DNA from: Aliiroseovarius pelagivivens | GTDB taxonomy: Bacteria > Pseudomonadota > Alphaproteobacteria > Rhodobacterales > Rhodobacteraceae | Direction of reading: 5' to 3' | Assembly (NCBI RefSeq): GCF_900302485.1 | Contig: NZ_OMOI01000001.1 | Location: forward strand, 1,736,001 to 1,800,000 | Length of the DNA stretch: 64,000 nucleotides | In this document: positions 1 to 10,482 of the stretch, one piece after another | Layout of the letters: every line of letters begins with the position of its first letter | Position numbering within the stretch: position 1 is the stretch's first letter | Program-made: the position numbers and the translations under genes | The notes under the pieces: generated by a model | What the model saw: the letters and a program-made list of their open reading frames with translations, nothing else | Database searches by the model: none | Told to the model about the DNA's origin: nothing

Positions 1-1
1 G

Positions 2-340
2 AGCGTTGCCTTCTATGGCTTTGCGTCGGTCATTCCGGCGGGGATCATTCTGGCCCCGATCAATGATCCCTTCGTGATGCCGCACGGTGTCGAGTGGCTG
101 ATCATGCTGGGTGCAATCATCTGCGGCGTGTCGGGATACTATGCCATCGTGCAAGCGATGCGGATCGCAGAAACCTCGATCATCATGCCGTTTCGCTATA
201 TGCGGCTGATCTTCTCGATGATCCTTGGCGTGCTGATCTTTGCAGAGCGTCCTGACAGCTGGACCTATCTGGGCGCGGCCATCGTCATTGGCACCGGAAT
301 TTACATGTTCCTGCGCGAACGACAGGCCCGCGTGCGCTAA
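2..340 (+). CDS. EamA/DMT-family transporter, C-terminal part (5' truncated)
   Basis: The reading frame is open from the window edge to a TAA at 338-340, so the gene starts upstream. What is visible is about 112 residues rich in hydrophobic stretches, with roughly three to four membrane helices, ending in a short basic tail (REQRARVR-like). The segment reading PFRYMRLIFSMILGVLIFAE followed by TYLGAAIVIGTGIY is typical of the last helices of the second EamA repeat of drug/metabolite transporters. The substrate cannot be told from this fragment. It lies 84 bp upstream of enolase on the same strand with no clear terminator between. The family call is fairly safe; any function beyond membrane export is not. 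Confidence 0.8.
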   Translation, partial: SVAFYGFASVIPAGIILAPINDPFVMPHGVEWLIMLGAIICGVSGYYAIVQAMRIAETSIIMPFRYMRLIFSMILGVLIFAERPDSWTYLGAAIVIGTGIYMFLRERQARVR

Positions 341-397
341 CAATTCACCTGCCCTGTTGTCGTGCCGCGCGGAACGCGCTAAAGACGCCTCAACTGA

Positions 398-1699
<1,302 letters not shown>

Positions 1700-1738
1700 T
1701 GCCGAAACGTGCTAGGCTTCCCTCTAAGGGAGCCTGAC

Positions 1739-2245
1739 ATGCTGACAATCATAGAACCAGAAACGCCGGGCCAGCTTGATGCGGTCCGGCGTCTTTGTTG
1801 GGAATACCACGCCTTTCTTCGCGCTCTCAGCTCGTTCGATGCGACGCTGGTCGACACAATCTATCCCACAGAAAAATATCAAAATATTGTCGACAATCTG
1901 GAAGTTGAGCACGCAGCCCCCGCAGGCGCGCTTCGGCTTGCGATTAAAGACGGACAGCCGGCCGGGTGCGGCATGTATCATGGTCTGTCCCCCGACACGG
2001 CCGAAATCAAACGCGTTTATGTAAGTGAGACCGCGCGTGGAACAGGTGCAGGTTACGCGTTGATGGACGCCTTGATCACGCAAGCCCGTCAAGCCGGATA
2101 TGCACGCATCCTGATGGACACATCTAAGCCGCTTCGATCGGCACAAAAGCTTTATCAGTCGATGGGATTCAAGCTTCGCGCCCCCTATCAACCGGTGCCC
2201 GAGATCGCCGAGGGGCACCTTCTGTTCTTTGAGATGAATCTTTAG
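1739..2245 (+). CDS. GNAT-family N-acetyltransferase
   Basis: A 168-residue single-domain acetyltransferase. Motif A is visible around residues 85-125: VYVSETARGTGAGYALMDAL, including an R-G-T-G-A-G acetyl-CoA pyrophosphate loop, followed by the C-terminal KLYQSMGFKLR that closes the fold. An in-frame ATG lies 30 bp further upstream, but the start at 1739 is preferred because an AAGGGAG ribosome site sits 5-6 bp before it and the protein then begins with the first beta strand (LTIIEPETP). The substrate is unknown. The gene lies between eno and a membrane protein, all on the plus strand. Confidence 0.85.
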   Translation: MLTIIEPETPGQLDAVRRLCWEYHAFLRALSSFDATLVDTIYPTEKYQNIVDNLEVEHAAPAGALRLAIKDGQPAGCGMYHGLSPDTAEIKRVYVSETARGTGAGYALMDALITQARQAGYARILMDTSKPLRSAQKLYQSMGFKLRAPYQPVPEIAEGHLLFFEMNL

Positions 2246-2326
2246 CCACTGCGCAGCTTCAAATACCCCCGATGACAACTTCGTCATCCCGGTTGCCCCA
2301 CGCCGATCAGCGCCTAAACTTCGGGC

Positions 2327-3094
2327 ATGGCCTCTATCGCGCAATACCAAGTTCACTTCATGCTGCTGCTCTTCGGGATCGGTGCAGTCGGAACGCTGTT
2401 TCTGTTTCGCAAACCGCCGGGGCATACGGCGTGGAAGCTGGCAGATCTGGTCTGGGTTCTGCTGGGTGGGATCGGTGCGCTAATCGCGATTATCGCCGGG
2501 CTCTATACGACCGACAGCTCGCGGTTGGACCGTCAGATTGACGTGGCCTATGCGGTCACGCGGGCCTTTGATGGGGATGCCGCCCGGTTTCGGTTGCGAT
2601 ACTGCGAGGGGGCAACGGATCCAGACCTGATCACCCTTTGCGAAAAGATCGAGTTCCTGTCGGCCTCGACCGCCACCAATGCCGATCTTCCCCTGTTTAT
2701 CGAAATCACGCAGTCTGTCGCGCCCCTTGCGGGCTTGAGCTTTCTGTTCGGAGAACGTCTTGCCGAGCGCGACGCCGAGATGCAGGAAATGCGCAGCCAA
2801 GCCGACGCATTCGACATCTCGCGGTTTCTGGTGTTTGCGGCCACAGATGACAAGACCAAGCTCGCCGCCACCGCACTTACCCCGACACGCCCCGAAGTGG
2901 TCGGCGACTTCTATGTGCTGGCCCGCGCCTATGAGGATCTGGTGACCGAGGTCGGCGCTTTGAAAGACGAATGGGAATACCTGCAACAGCATTCTGGCAT
3001 CCTGATCTGGCAGGTGATCGCCCTGTGCATGGTTAGTTTCGCGGCCCCATTCCGATTGGGCAAATCCATCACCGAACTGCGCCACAGCATGTGA
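2327..3094 (+). CDS. Membrane-anchored protein of unknown function
   Basis: 255 residues, no family recognised. The sequence shows two N-terminal hydrophobic helices (about residues 10-28 and 38-62), a long soluble middle section of roughly 150 residues, and one C-terminal helix (about 225-245, ILIWQVIALCMVSFAAPF), so both ends are held at the inner membrane. The soluble part has a cysteine pair (YCEGATDPDLITLCEKIEF, about residues 93-107) that could form a disulfide if it is periplasmic. The gene stands between an acetyltransferase and a convergent GYD-domain gene. Coding is supported by codon usage and by the lack of any competing frame. Confidence 0.7.
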   Translation: MASIAQYQVHFMLLLFGIGAVGTLFLFRKPPGHTAWKLADLVWVLLGGIGALIAIIAGLYTTDSSRLDRQIDVAYAVTRAFDGDAARFRLRYCEGATDPDLITLCEKIEFLSASTATNADLPLFIEITQSVAPLAGLSFLFGERLAERDAEMQEMRSQADAFDISRFLVFAATDDKTKLAATALTPTRPEVVGDFYVLARAYEDLVTEVGALKDEWEYLQQHSGILIWQVIALCMVSFAAPFRLGKSITELRHSM

Positions 3095-3139
3095 TGGGCG
3101 GGACCGCATCGTGCCGCCCCGCCCAGCCTAGGTTCAACC

Positions 3140-3466
3140 TCACACAGTCTGATAACTGGCGCGCCCTTTGCTGGCGGCCTCCATCGCTTTCATCGCATCT
3201 TTGCTGGTCATCAGCTTGGTCGTGGACCCACCGGCCATCATGCCCGACGCCCCAACCACCAAGGCGCAGGCCGCCATGGTTTCGTCATCTGGCGCCTCGA
3301 TCAACGCCACGACATCATCGTCTCCGAAACAGAAAAACAGGTGATGTAGCTTGGCCCCCATGTTGTCCATCATCGCGCCGGCAGCGGCTTCGCGATCTTG
3401 CGGGGTATCAACAAGCGCACGCAGACTATCCGTGCTGTAACGGCCTTTGAACATATAAAAAGACAT
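3140..3466 (-). CDS. GYD domain-containing protein
   Basis: A 108-residue protein that begins MSFYMFKGRYSTDSLRALVD and continues with ALIEAPDDETMAACALVVGA. This is the compact ferredoxin-like alpha/beta pattern of GYD-domain proteins, whose biochemical role is not established. The frame extends further upstream, but the ATG at 3466 follows a good AGGAGG site and matches the usual start of the family. It is convergent with the preceding membrane protein gene and divergent from the cupin gene at 3590. Confidence 0.8.
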   Translation of the reverse strand: MSFYMFKGRYSTDSLRALVDTPQDREAAAGAMMDNMGAKLHHLFFCFGDDDVVALIEAPDDETMAACALVVGASGMMAGGSTTKLMTSKDAMKAMEAASKGRASYQTV

Positions 3467-3589
3467 ATCAACCTCCTGATTGGAAATGGATGATAGGTCC
3501 CTGCCTTGCCTCGGCACTCGTGAAGATACGAAATCTTACCACGCATTCAGACTCGCGCGTATACATCAAAAGGCTATACACTTTTTCCT

Positions 3590-4015
3590 ATGACCCCGGA
3601 CCAGATCATTCAGCACCTAGATCTCGCCCCCCATCCCGAGGGCGGGTACTATCGGCAGACGTGGGTAGACACGGACAGCAATGGCCGCCCAAGCGGCACC
3701 TGCATCTATTTCCTACTGAAAGAAGGCGAACACAGTCATTGGCACCGGGTCGATGCAACCGAGATCTGGCTGTATCACGCGGGCGCACCCTTGGTGCTGT
3801 CCATGGCCGAGACGGATAACGGCCCTGCCACGGATCACGTGCTTGGACCTGATCTTGCGGCGGGGCAGATGCCGCAGATCATCGTGCCCAAGGATCATTG
3901 GCAATCGGCACGCTCGACCGGAGCGTACACGCTGGTCAGTTGCACCGTATCTCCGGGGTTCCGGTTTGAAGGCTTCACGCTGGCTGCGCCCGAGTTCGAT
4001 ATCCCCCGAGCCTAA
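3590..4015 (+). CDS. Cupin-fold protein, DUF985 family
   Basis: 141 residues forming one cupin barrel of the DUF985 (cupin_5) type. Diagnostic parts are HPEGGYYRQTW near the N-terminus, the TCIYFLLKEGEHSHWHRVDA strand pair carrying the likely metal-binding or substrate-binding His and Glu residues, and VSCTVSPGFRFEGFTLA at the C-terminus. Family members are small sugar-like or unknown ligand binders; some have been called epimerase-like, but no activity is assured. The gene ends 2 bp before the stop of the convergent YibQ-like gene. Confidence 0.85.
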   Translation: MTPDQIIQHLDLAPHPEGGYYRQTWVDTDSNGRPSGTCIYFLLKEGEHSHWHRVDATEIWLYHAGAPLVLSMAETDNGPATDHVLGPDLAAGQMPQIIVPKDHWQSARSTGAYTLVSCTVSPGFRFEGFTLAAPEFDIPRA

Positions 4016-4017
4016 GC

Positions 4018-5340
4018 TTACGAGCCGCCCAAAAGCACGGCCGATACCGGCACCATTGCGACCGAGCTGACGCGGTTTCCAAGGCTCCACTCGACCAAGG
4101 CGGCCACGGTCTGCGGCACAGCGCGTCCCATCAGAATAACGCCCTCTTCCTGATCAGCCTTGAATGCGGCGTTGTCCAGGAAACGACGGATCACTTTGTT
4201 GTCCTGCCCGTTTCCATCCAAATCACGGAACACCAATGCAGACGGCACACCCGTTTTCAGCGCATTCTTGTGGCCTGTATTCAGCCCCTCAGGCCGTGTG
4301 ATCAGCCCATGCCCAGATGCCACAAGGATTTCCGAGATCTGACGCGACAGGGGCGCGTTGGTCTGAAAGCCGCTGTCAGGCGCCATATAGACGGCGACGC
4401 CCATGTTCAATTTGGCCTGCTGCACCTGCAGGTTCACCTCGGCATCTGTCGGGGTGGCTGCGGATGGCAGATCGGCTTGCATCACCAGCTCGGCGCCCGC
4501 GCCTCGGTAGAACGCAATGGCGTCGTCCAAATCGGGGGCCGTTACATCCAGCACAATACTGACCGGGAAGGGCAGCTTTTCGATACCTTCCAGCTGGGTA
4601 CGCTCTGGTCCCATATCTTTCAAAACGACCGCCATAAGGGGACGCCCTTTGGTATCAGGAACGGGTACCGAATTACGCTCGATCGCTAGCGGTGAGGACG
4701 AAAGGTCGACCCGAAGGACTCCAGCCTCAGGGGAAGGTACACCTTCATCTGACACAGAATTCTCTGTTTCTGGGGCTGTAGAGCCGATGCTGGGCAAACG
4801 GTTGGTGGTCACGCCGTTGGCTTGGTCTTCAAGGGGGGCGACAGCCGTTCCCAAACCGTTTTGCTGCTCGGTGGTCACCTCGGGAGCAGCGGTGTCAGGT
4901 TCGCTGGCGTTAGGTTCGGTGATTTCGGCCTCAGGTGTGTCAGGCTCAGGCTGCGGTTGTTCTAGACCTTCGGTGGTCGCCGCGTCCTGATTGTCACTTG
5001 CCGAATCTTCGGTCTGAACCGCTTCTGCACTTTCCGAATTGTCGTCAGCGCTTGTCATTGGCGCGGCAGCTGTCTCGGTAGATTGATCCGCCTGCGCCGT
5101 ATTATCCTCAACGGCGGCCTCTTCTACCGCATCCGAAACCGGTGCTTTATCCGTTTCGGTCGCGCCATTTTCAGCCTGCGATCCCTCGGTAACGGGTTCT
5201 TCATTGGGGGGCGGAGCCTCGACCGGGGCGATCGGTGCCGCAGCCATCTGGATGGGCGGCAGCATTGGCGACACAAGGGCCAACCCGACTGCAGATACGA
5301 AACCGCCGCAAATTACACCTGTAAGGAAGCCTTTTGCCAT
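4018..5340 (-). CDS. Divergent polysaccharide deacetylase (YibQ/DUF610-like) with long acidic linker
   Basis: 440 residues. The N-terminus is a membrane anchor or signal sequence (MAKGFLTGVICGGFVSAVGL). Residues about 35-195 form a low-complexity acidic linker of E, D, A, T, S and P, and the C-terminal 210 residues form a deacetylase-like NodB-related barrel (MAVVLKDMGPERTQLEG, VSIVLDVTAPDLDDAIAFYR, ALVFRDLDG). Family members are periplasmic and of uncertain substrate. The frame extends 57 bp upstream, but the ATG at 5340 has an AGGGGG ribosome site and gives a proper signal sequence. It is divergent from trpG. Confidence 0.8.
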   Translation of the reverse strand: MAKGFLTGVICGGFVSAVGLALVSPMLPPIQMAAAPIAPVEAPPPNEEPVTEGSQAENGATETDKAPVSDAVEEAAVEDNTAQADQSTETAAAPMTSADDNSESAEAVQTEDSASDNQDAATTEGLEQPQPEPDTPEAEITEPNASEPDTAAPEVTTEQQNGLGTAVAPLEDQANGVTTNRLPSIGSTAPETENSVSDEGVPSPEAGVLRVDLSSSPLAIERNSVPVPDTKGRPLMAVVLKDMGPERTQLEGIEKLPFPVSIVLDVTAPDLDDAIAFYRGAGAELVMQADLPSAATPTDAEVNLQVQQAKLNMGVAVYMAPDSGFQTNAPLSRQISEILVASGHGLITRPEGLNTGHKNALKTGVPSALVFRDLDGNGQDNKVIRRFLDNAAFKADQEEGVILMGRAVPQTVAALVEWSLGNRVSSVAMVPVSAVLLGGS

Positions 5341-5470
5341 GGCTTTTACCCCCTGAATACTCGATTGATCCCGCGCCGCTCTTGACCCTCGGCGCATGCC
5401 TGGACCATGTATAGCCCGACAAGGGCTTTACGTAACCCCTTCTGATACAACTTTGGCGAAAGGCCGCGAC

Positions 5471-6052
5471 ATGATCCTGCTGATCGATAACTATGACAGC
5501 TTTACCTACAACCTCGTCCACTATTTCGGCGAGCTTGGGGCCGATGTGGTCGTGCGTCGCAACGATGCGCTGAATGTGCAGGAAGCGATGGGCATGGGCG
5601 CGGACGGGATCGTCCTATCCCCCGGCCCCTGCGATCCGGCTCAGGCTGGGATTTGCCTGCCTCTGACCATGGCCGCCGCCGAGGCAAAGGTGCCGCTGTT
5701 TGGTGTCTGCCTTGGCCATCAGACCATTGGTGAAGCGTTCGGAGGTGATGTCGTGCGTGCGCCCGAAATCGTGCATGGCAAGATGGGCACGGTACGTCAC
5801 GAAGGCAAAGGCGTGTTCGAGGGGCTGCCCTCGCCGCTTCAGGCGACGCGCTATCACTCGCTGGTGGTGGATCGTGACACCCTGCCCGATTGCCTTGAGA
5901 TCACAGCCGAGTTGGACAATGGTCTAATCATGGGCCTGCGCCACAAAGAGCTTGAGATCGAAGGCGTACAGTTCCACCCCGAAAGCATCCGGTCGGAACA
6001 CGGCCACGCGATGATCGAGAATTTCCTGAAGAAAACAAAGGTGGCGGCATGA
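5471..6052 (+). CDS. trpG: Anthranilate synthase component II (glutamine amidotransferase)
   Basis: 193 residues. The protein supplies ammonia from glutamine to TrpE for anthranilate synthesis, the first step of the tryptophan branch. The class I amidotransferase triad is visible: Cys80 in FGVCLGHQ, and His169 and Glu171 in VQFHPESI. The oxyanion loop SPGPCDP is also present. The start at 5471 ([11 protein letters not shown]) is the family start; a longer in-frame extension has no such conservation. The stop overlaps the trpD start in an ATGA, which implies translational coupling. trpE is not in this window. Confidence 0.96.
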   Translation: MILLIDNYDSFTYNLVHYFGELGADVVVRRNDALNVQEAMGMGADGIVLSPGPCDPAQAGICLPLTMAAAEAKVPLFGVCLGHQTIGEAFGGDVVRAPEIVHGKMGTVRHEGKGVFEGLPSPLQATRYHSLVVDRDTLPDCLEITAELDNGLIMGLRHKELEIEGVQFHPESIRSEHGHAMIENFLKKTKVAA

Positions 6053-7065
6053 GCGACGCGATGAAACCTCTGATTTACGCGGCCACCGAAGGTCCACTGT
6101 CACGCGCTCAGGCCGAAGCTGCGTTTGAAGAATTGTTCGAGGGCCGCGCCACGCCTGCGCAAATCGGTGCGCTTCTGGCCGCCATGCGGGCACGCGGGGA
6201 AAGTGTGGCGGAGTATTCTGCCGCTGCCGCCGTCATGCGTGCGAAATGCGCAAAGGTGAACGCACCCGAGGGTGCAATGGACATCGTCGGCACAGGTGGC
6301 GACGGCATGGGAACGCTGAACATTTCGACCGCGACGGCCTTTGTCGTTGCAGGTGCTGGGGTGACTGTCGCCAAACACGGCAACCGCAACCTGTCGTCCA
6401 AGTCGGGCGCAGCAGATGCGCTGACTGAAATGGGCGTGAACGTGATGGTCGGCGCCGATGTGGCCGAACGCGCGATCAACGAGGTCGGGATCGGCTTCAT
6501 GATGGCCCCGATGCATCACCCTGCAATGAAACACGTGATGCCAGTGCGTCAGGAAATGGGCTGCAAGACGATTTTCAACATTCTGGGTCCGCTGACCAAC
6601 CCCGCGGGCGCCAAACGCCAGTTAACCGGTGCTTTTGCCGCCGATCTGATCTTCCCAATGGCCGAAACCCTGCAAGCGCTCGGGTCCGAGAAAGCGTGGC
6701 TGGTGCACGGCGCAGACGGGATGGACGAGATCTCGATCACCGGGGCGACCTCGGTTGCGGCGTTGGAAGACGGCAAGATCCACGCCCGCGAAATCCACCC
6801 GGAAGATGCTGGATTGCCGGTGCATCCGCTGGCCTCGATCCTTGGCGGCGAGCCTGCCGAGAACGCCGTGGCCTTCCGCGCCCTGCTGGATGGCGAAGCG
6901 TCAGCCTATCGCGATGCGGTTCTGTTCAACGCCGCTGCGGCTCTGGTTGTTGCCGACAAGGTCGGAGATCTGAAATCTGGCGTCGAGATGGCGGCCGAGA
7001 GCATCGATAGCGGTGCTGCGAAGGCCAAGATCGAGGCATTGGCTGCGCTAACTTCAGCTGCCTGA
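6049..7065 (+). CDS. trpD: Anthranilate phosphoribosyltransferase
   Basis: 338 residues. The enzyme transfers phosphoribose from PRPP to anthranilate, the second tryptophan-specific step. The PRPP-binding glycine-rich stretch [20 protein letters not shown], the anthranilate-site [20 protein letters not shown] and the [11 protein letters not shown] segment are all intact. Length is normal. It overlaps trpG by 4 bp and is followed by trpC after 36 bp. Confidence 0.97.
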   Translation: MSDAMKPLIYAATEGPLSRAQAEAAFEELFEGRATPAQIGALLAAMRARGESVAEYSAAAAVMRAKCAKVNAPEGAMDIVGTGGDGMGTLNISTATAFVVAGAGVTVAKHGNRNLSSKSGAADALTEMGVNVMVGADVAERAINEVGIGFMMAPMHHPAMKHVMPVRQEMGCKTIFNILGPLTNPAGAKRQLTGAFAADLIFPMAETLQALGSEKAWLVHGADGMDEISITGATSVAALEDGKIHAREIHPEDAGLPVHPLASILGGEPAENAVAFRALLDGEASAYRDAVLFNAAAALVVADKVGDLKSGVEMAAESIDSGAAKAKIEALAALTSAA

Positions 7066-7101
7066 CTTGCCCCTGCTTCCTCAAGGATTTAGACCAAGCC
7101 C

Positions 7102-7902
7102 ATGAGCACCGTTCTAGATAAAATCAAAGCCTACAAACTTGAACACGTGGCCGCGTGCAAAGCCGCCCGCCCCCTGTCCGAAGTCGAGGCCGCCGCCCGC
7201 GACGCATCCCCCACAAGGGGCTTTGCACAATCGCTGATGAAAGACGCCGAAAACGGCTATGGCTTGATTGCCGAGGTGAAAAAGGCCAGCCCGTCCAAGG
7301 GTCTGATCCGCGCCGATTTCAACCCGCCTGCAATCGCCAAGGCCTATGAAGCTGGCGGGGCATCTTGCCTGTCGGTTCTGACCGACACGCCATCCTTCCA
7401 AGGCGCGGACGAGTTCCTTGTGGCCGCGCGCGCTGCCGTGTCGCTTCCTGCCCTGCGCAAGGATTTCATGTACGACACCTATCAGGTCGCCGAAGCCCGT
7501 GCGCTGGGTGCCGACTGCATCCTGATCATCATGGCCTCGGTTGAAGACACTCAGGCGCAAGAACTTGAAGACGCAGCCTTTTCCTGGGGTATGGATGTTC
7601 TGGTCGAAGTGCATGACGAAGAGGAACTGGAACGCGCCACGATCCTGAAGTCCCCGCTTCTGGGCGTGAACAACCGCAATCTGAAAACCTTCGAGACCTC
7701 GCTCGACACCACCCGCCGCCTGTCGAAACTGGCCGGAGCTGAACGTCATCTGGTCTGCGAAAGCGGCCTTTTCACGCCACAAGATCTGGCCGACATGGCC
7801 GAACATGGTGCACGCAGCTTCTTGATCGGCGAAAGCCTGATGCGTCAGGATGACGTCGAAGCCGCAACCCGCGCCATTCTTGCCAATCCGGTACCCGCAT
7901 GA
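7102..7902 (+). CDS. trpC: Indole-3-glycerol phosphate synthase
   Basis: 266 residues, a TIM-barrel enzyme that closes the indole ring in tryptophan synthesis. Characteristic strands are [62 protein letters not shown] and LVCESGLF, with catalytic Lys and Glu residues in place. It is not fused to TrpF. Its stop overlaps the moaC start by 4 bp (ATGA), so tryptophan and molybdopterin genes appear to share one transcript. Confidence 0.97.
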   Translation: MSTVLDKIKAYKLEHVAACKAARPLSEVEAAARDASPTRGFAQSLMKDAENGYGLIAEVKKASPSKGLIRADFNPPAIAKAYEAGGASCLSVLTDTPSFQGADEFLVAARAAVSLPALRKDFMYDTYQVAEARALGADCILIIMASVEDTQAQELEDAAFSWGMDVLVEVHDEEELERATILKSPLLGVNNRNLKTFETSLDTTRRLSKLAGAERHLVCESGLFTPQDLADMAEHGARSFLIGESLMRQDDVEAATRAILANPVPA

Positions 7903-8393
7903 ACGATAGCCCTCTGACCCATTTCGACGCCGATGGACAGGCCCATATGGTCGATGTCTCGGACAAAGCCGTAACAGACCGCGTGGCATTGGCCGAGGGC
8001 TTCGTACGCATGACGGCTGAGACCTTGGCACTTGTCACCTCGGGTGCCGCCAAGAAGGGTGACGTTCTGGGCATTGCGCGTCTGGCCGGGATCATGGGGG
8101 CCAAGAAGACCTCGGACCTGATCCCGCTCTGCCATCCGCTGCCGATCACCAAGGTCGCGTTAGAGCTTGAGCCGCAGCCTGACCTGCCGGGTGTACGCAT
8201 CACCGCTACGGTCAAAACCGGTGGCCAAACCGGCGTGGAAATGGAAGCCCTGACCGCCGTGTCCGTCGCCTGCTTGACCGTCTATGACATGCTCAAAGCC
8301 GCTGAAAAGGGCATGGAAATCACGGGCATTCGCCTTTTGCGAAAAGAAGGCGGGAAATCAGGAATATACACGGCAGATACTGGGGCAAGCTAA
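7899..8393 (+). CDS. moaC: Cyclic pyranopterin monophosphate synthase
   Basis: 164 residues. It acts after MoaA in making cyclic pyranopterin monophosphate, the first molybdenum cofactor intermediate. The motifs [27 protein letters not shown] and [20 protein letters not shown] with the catalytic Lys ([12 protein letters not shown]) are complete. It overlaps trpC by 4 bp and moeA by 1 bp (TAATG), which indicates tight coupling within the operon. Confidence 0.97.
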   Translation: MNDSPLTHFDADGQAHMVDVSDKAVTDRVALAEGFVRMTAETLALVTSGAAKKGDVLGIARLAGIMGAKKTSDLIPLCHPLPITKVALELEPQPDLPGVRITATVKTGGQTGVEMEALTAVSVACLTVYDMLKAAEKGMEITGIRLLRKEGGKSGIYTADTGAS

Positions 8394-9565
8394 TGATCAC
8401 GGTGAACGAGGCGTTGGACGCAATCTTTGATCTGGTCACGCCTTGTGGAACCGAAGAGGTGCCGCTGGCCGAGGCCGCTGGCCGTGCCCTTGCCGTCCCC
8501 GTCACCGCTACCCGTCTGCAACCGCCCTTTGCCGCGTCTGCAATGGATGGATACGCACTGAATGGGGTTGAGGCCGACCCCGAAGCGATGTTCCGCGTGA
8601 TTGGTGAAAGTGCTGCAGGTCACGGGTTCGATGGCCGCGTCGGCCCCGGCGAATGCGTGCGCATCTTTACCGGCGCGCCCCTGCCCGAAGGCACAAATCG
8701 CGTCATCATTCAGGAAGATGTGACCCGCAAGGGCAATCTGATCACGTTGGCCCGCAAGCTGGACAAAGGTCCGCATGTGCGCCCGGCAGGTGCCGATTTC
8801 AAACCCGGCGACACAATCCCCGCGCCCCGCGTACTGACCCCCGCTGATCTCGCACTTGCTGCGGCGATGAACGTGCCCACCCTGACTGTTGCCCGTAGGC
8901 CAGTTGTGGCGCTTTTGGCCACTGGGGACGAACTTGTCATGCCCGGCGAGACTCCGGGCCCGGATCAGATCATCGCGTCCAACAGTTTCGGTCTGAAAGC
9001 CCTGATCGAGGCGAACGGAGGCCACGCGCGCATGTTGCCCATCGCCCGCGACAATGCTGACAGCCTGCGCGCGGCGCTGGATTTGGCGGCGGACGCTGAT
9101 CTGATCGTAACCATCGGCGGCGCCTCGGTTGGGGATCACGACATCGTCGGGGATGTGGCCGCAGACATGGGAATGGATCAGAGTTTTTACAAAGTGCTGA
9201 TGCGCCCCGGAAAGCCCTTGATGGCTGGCCGGATGGGGGACGCCGTGATGATCGGCCTGCCCGGAAACCCCGTGTCTTCAATGGTTTGTGGTCACGTGTT
9301 CCTTGTCCCTGCCCTGCGCGCCATGCTTGGACTTGGCGAAGCCGCAGCGCCGCGTCGCTCTGCCATGCTTACAGCAGATGTCGCCTCGAATGGTCCGCGT
9401 GAACATTATATGCGTGCACGGGTCGAAAATGGCGAACTGACCGTATTTGACAGCCAGGACAGCGCGCTTCTCAGTGTGTTGGCGCAGGCTAATGCGCTTC
9501 TTGTACGCCCTGTCACGGCGCCTGCGTTGGCGGCAGGTGTACAGGTTGAATACCTTCCCATCTGA
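8393..9565 (+). CDS. moeA: Molybdopterin molybdenumtransferase
   Basis: 390 residues. It inserts molybdate into adenylylated molybdopterin. Recognisable features are the substrate motif PPFAASAMDGYAL, RIFTGAPLPEG, the MoCF-fold loop TIGGASVGDHD and the LPGNPVSSMV motif of the MPT-binding domain. The start ATG shares a base with the moaC stop. It is the last gene of the trpGDC-moaC-moeA run; lexA follows after 142 bp with its own control site. Confidence 0.97.
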   Translation: MITVNEALDAIFDLVTPCGTEEVPLAEAAGRALAVPVTATRLQPPFAASAMDGYALNGVEADPEAMFRVIGESAAGHGFDGRVGPGECVRIFTGAPLPEGTNRVIIQEDVTRKGNLITLARKLDKGPHVRPAGADFKPGDTIPAPRVLTPADLALAAAMNVPTLTVARRPVVALLATGDELVMPGETPGPDQIIASNSFGLKALIEANGGHARMLPIARDNADSLRAALDLAADADLIVTIGGASVGDHDIVGDVAADMGMDQSFYKVLMRPGKPLMAGRMGDAVMIGLPGNPVSSMVCGHVFLVPALRAMLGLGEAAAPRRSAMLTADVASNGPREHYMRARVENGELTVFDSQDSALLSVLAQANALLVRPVTAPALAAGVQVEYLPI

Positions 9566-9605
9566 CGCTTCAGTGCATTCGGTCGACGAGCTTGACACAA
9601 AAAGG

Positions 9606-9620
9606 GAACATGGGTAGAAC
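9606..9620 (+). promoter_or_regulatory. SOS box (LexA operator) upstream of lexA
   Basis: The sequence reads GAAC, seven bases, GAAC, which on the other strand is GTTC-N7-GTTC, the direct-repeat LexA operator known from alphaproteobacteria. It lies 88 bp before the lexA start and just downstream of a TTGACA-like element at 9593-9598, so bound LexA could block the promoter and repress its own gene. Confidence 0.9.
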
Positions 9621-9707
9621 ATACCTTGAACGCCCCGCGACGAGGGCCTCGGGCTGAAGGTCGAATATTGATCCTTTCGCCCCATGAACGAGGACGGAGG
9701 AACGCAG

Positions 9708-10406
9708 ATGCTGACCCGCAAGCAGTTGGAACTTCTGGAATTTATCCATAGACGGATGCAGAAGGACGGGGTTTCGCCCTCGTTTGATGAAATGAAAGAG
9801 GCGCTGGACCTGCGATCCAAGTCCGGCATCCACCGTCTAATCACAGCGCTTGAAGAACGTGGGTTCATCCGTCGTTTGGCGCACCGCGCACGCGCGATCG
9901 AGATCGTGAAGTTGCCTGAAACCATGGAGAATTCCGGCCGCGCCGGATTCGAACCGCGCGTCGTCGAAGGCGGCCGCCCTGAAAGCACCCCTAACACTGC
10001 GATGCCGCTGGATGCGCTTGGTGTAAATGACCTTCCGCTTCTGGGTCGGATCGCTGCGGGTACGCCGATCGAAGCGATCACCGATGGGGCACAGCATGTG
10101 TCCGTGCCCGGTGCCATGCTGGGCGCAGGCGGGCGTCACTATGCGCTTGAAGTCAAAGGCGATTCGATGATCGACGCGGGCATCAACAATGGCGACGTTG
10201 TTGTAATCCGCGAAACCAGTCAGGCCGATAATGGTGACATCGTGGTGGCACAGGTTGATGGCTACGAAGCGACGCTGAAACGCTTCCGCAAGAACGGCGA
10301 CATGATCGCGCTTGAGGCTGCAAACCCCGCCTATGAAACCCGCCTTCTGCCGGAAGGCCAAGTAAAAGTTCAGGGCAAGCTGGTCGGATTGATCCGCACT
10401 TATTAA
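9708..10406 (+). CDS. lexA: LexA SOS repressor
   Basis: 232 residues. This is the repressor of the DNA-damage response, which cleaves itself when RecA filaments form. Residues 1-70 are the winged-helix DNA-binding domain ([32 protein letters not shown]). The cleavage bond is Ala117-Gly118 (GRIAAGTP), and the serine-lysine dyad is Ser153 (KGDSMIDAG) and Lys191 (EATLKRF). The start at 9708 is chosen because GGAGG precedes it by 5 bp and homologues begin MLTRKQ; an in-frame ATG at 9684 is less likely. An SOS box lies upstream. Confidence 0.97.
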   Translation: MLTRKQLELLEFIHRRMQKDGVSPSFDEMKEALDLRSKSGIHRLITALEERGFIRRLAHRARAIEIVKLPETMENSGRAGFEPRVVEGGRPESTPNTAMPLDALGVNDLPLLGRIAAGTPIEAITDGAQHVSVPGAMLGAGGRHYALEVKGDSMIDAGINNGDVVVIRETSQADNGDIVVAQVDGYEATLKRFRKNGDMIALEAANPAYETRLLPEGQVKVQGKLVGLIRTY

Positions 10407-10433
10407 GCCTTCAGCGCCACCCTTGAAACGAAG

Positions 10434-10460
10434 AAAGCCCGGTCTGCACCGGGCTTTTCC
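10434..10460 (+). terminator. Rho-independent terminator after lexA
   Basis: A nine-base stem AAAGCCCGG/CCGGGCTTT with a six-base loop runs into TTTTCC. It sits 28 bp after the lexA stop and in front of the convergent phaR stop, so it can serve lexA. Confidence 0.85.
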
Positions 10461-10482
10461 ATTTGGTCAAAGACGCAGTGTC

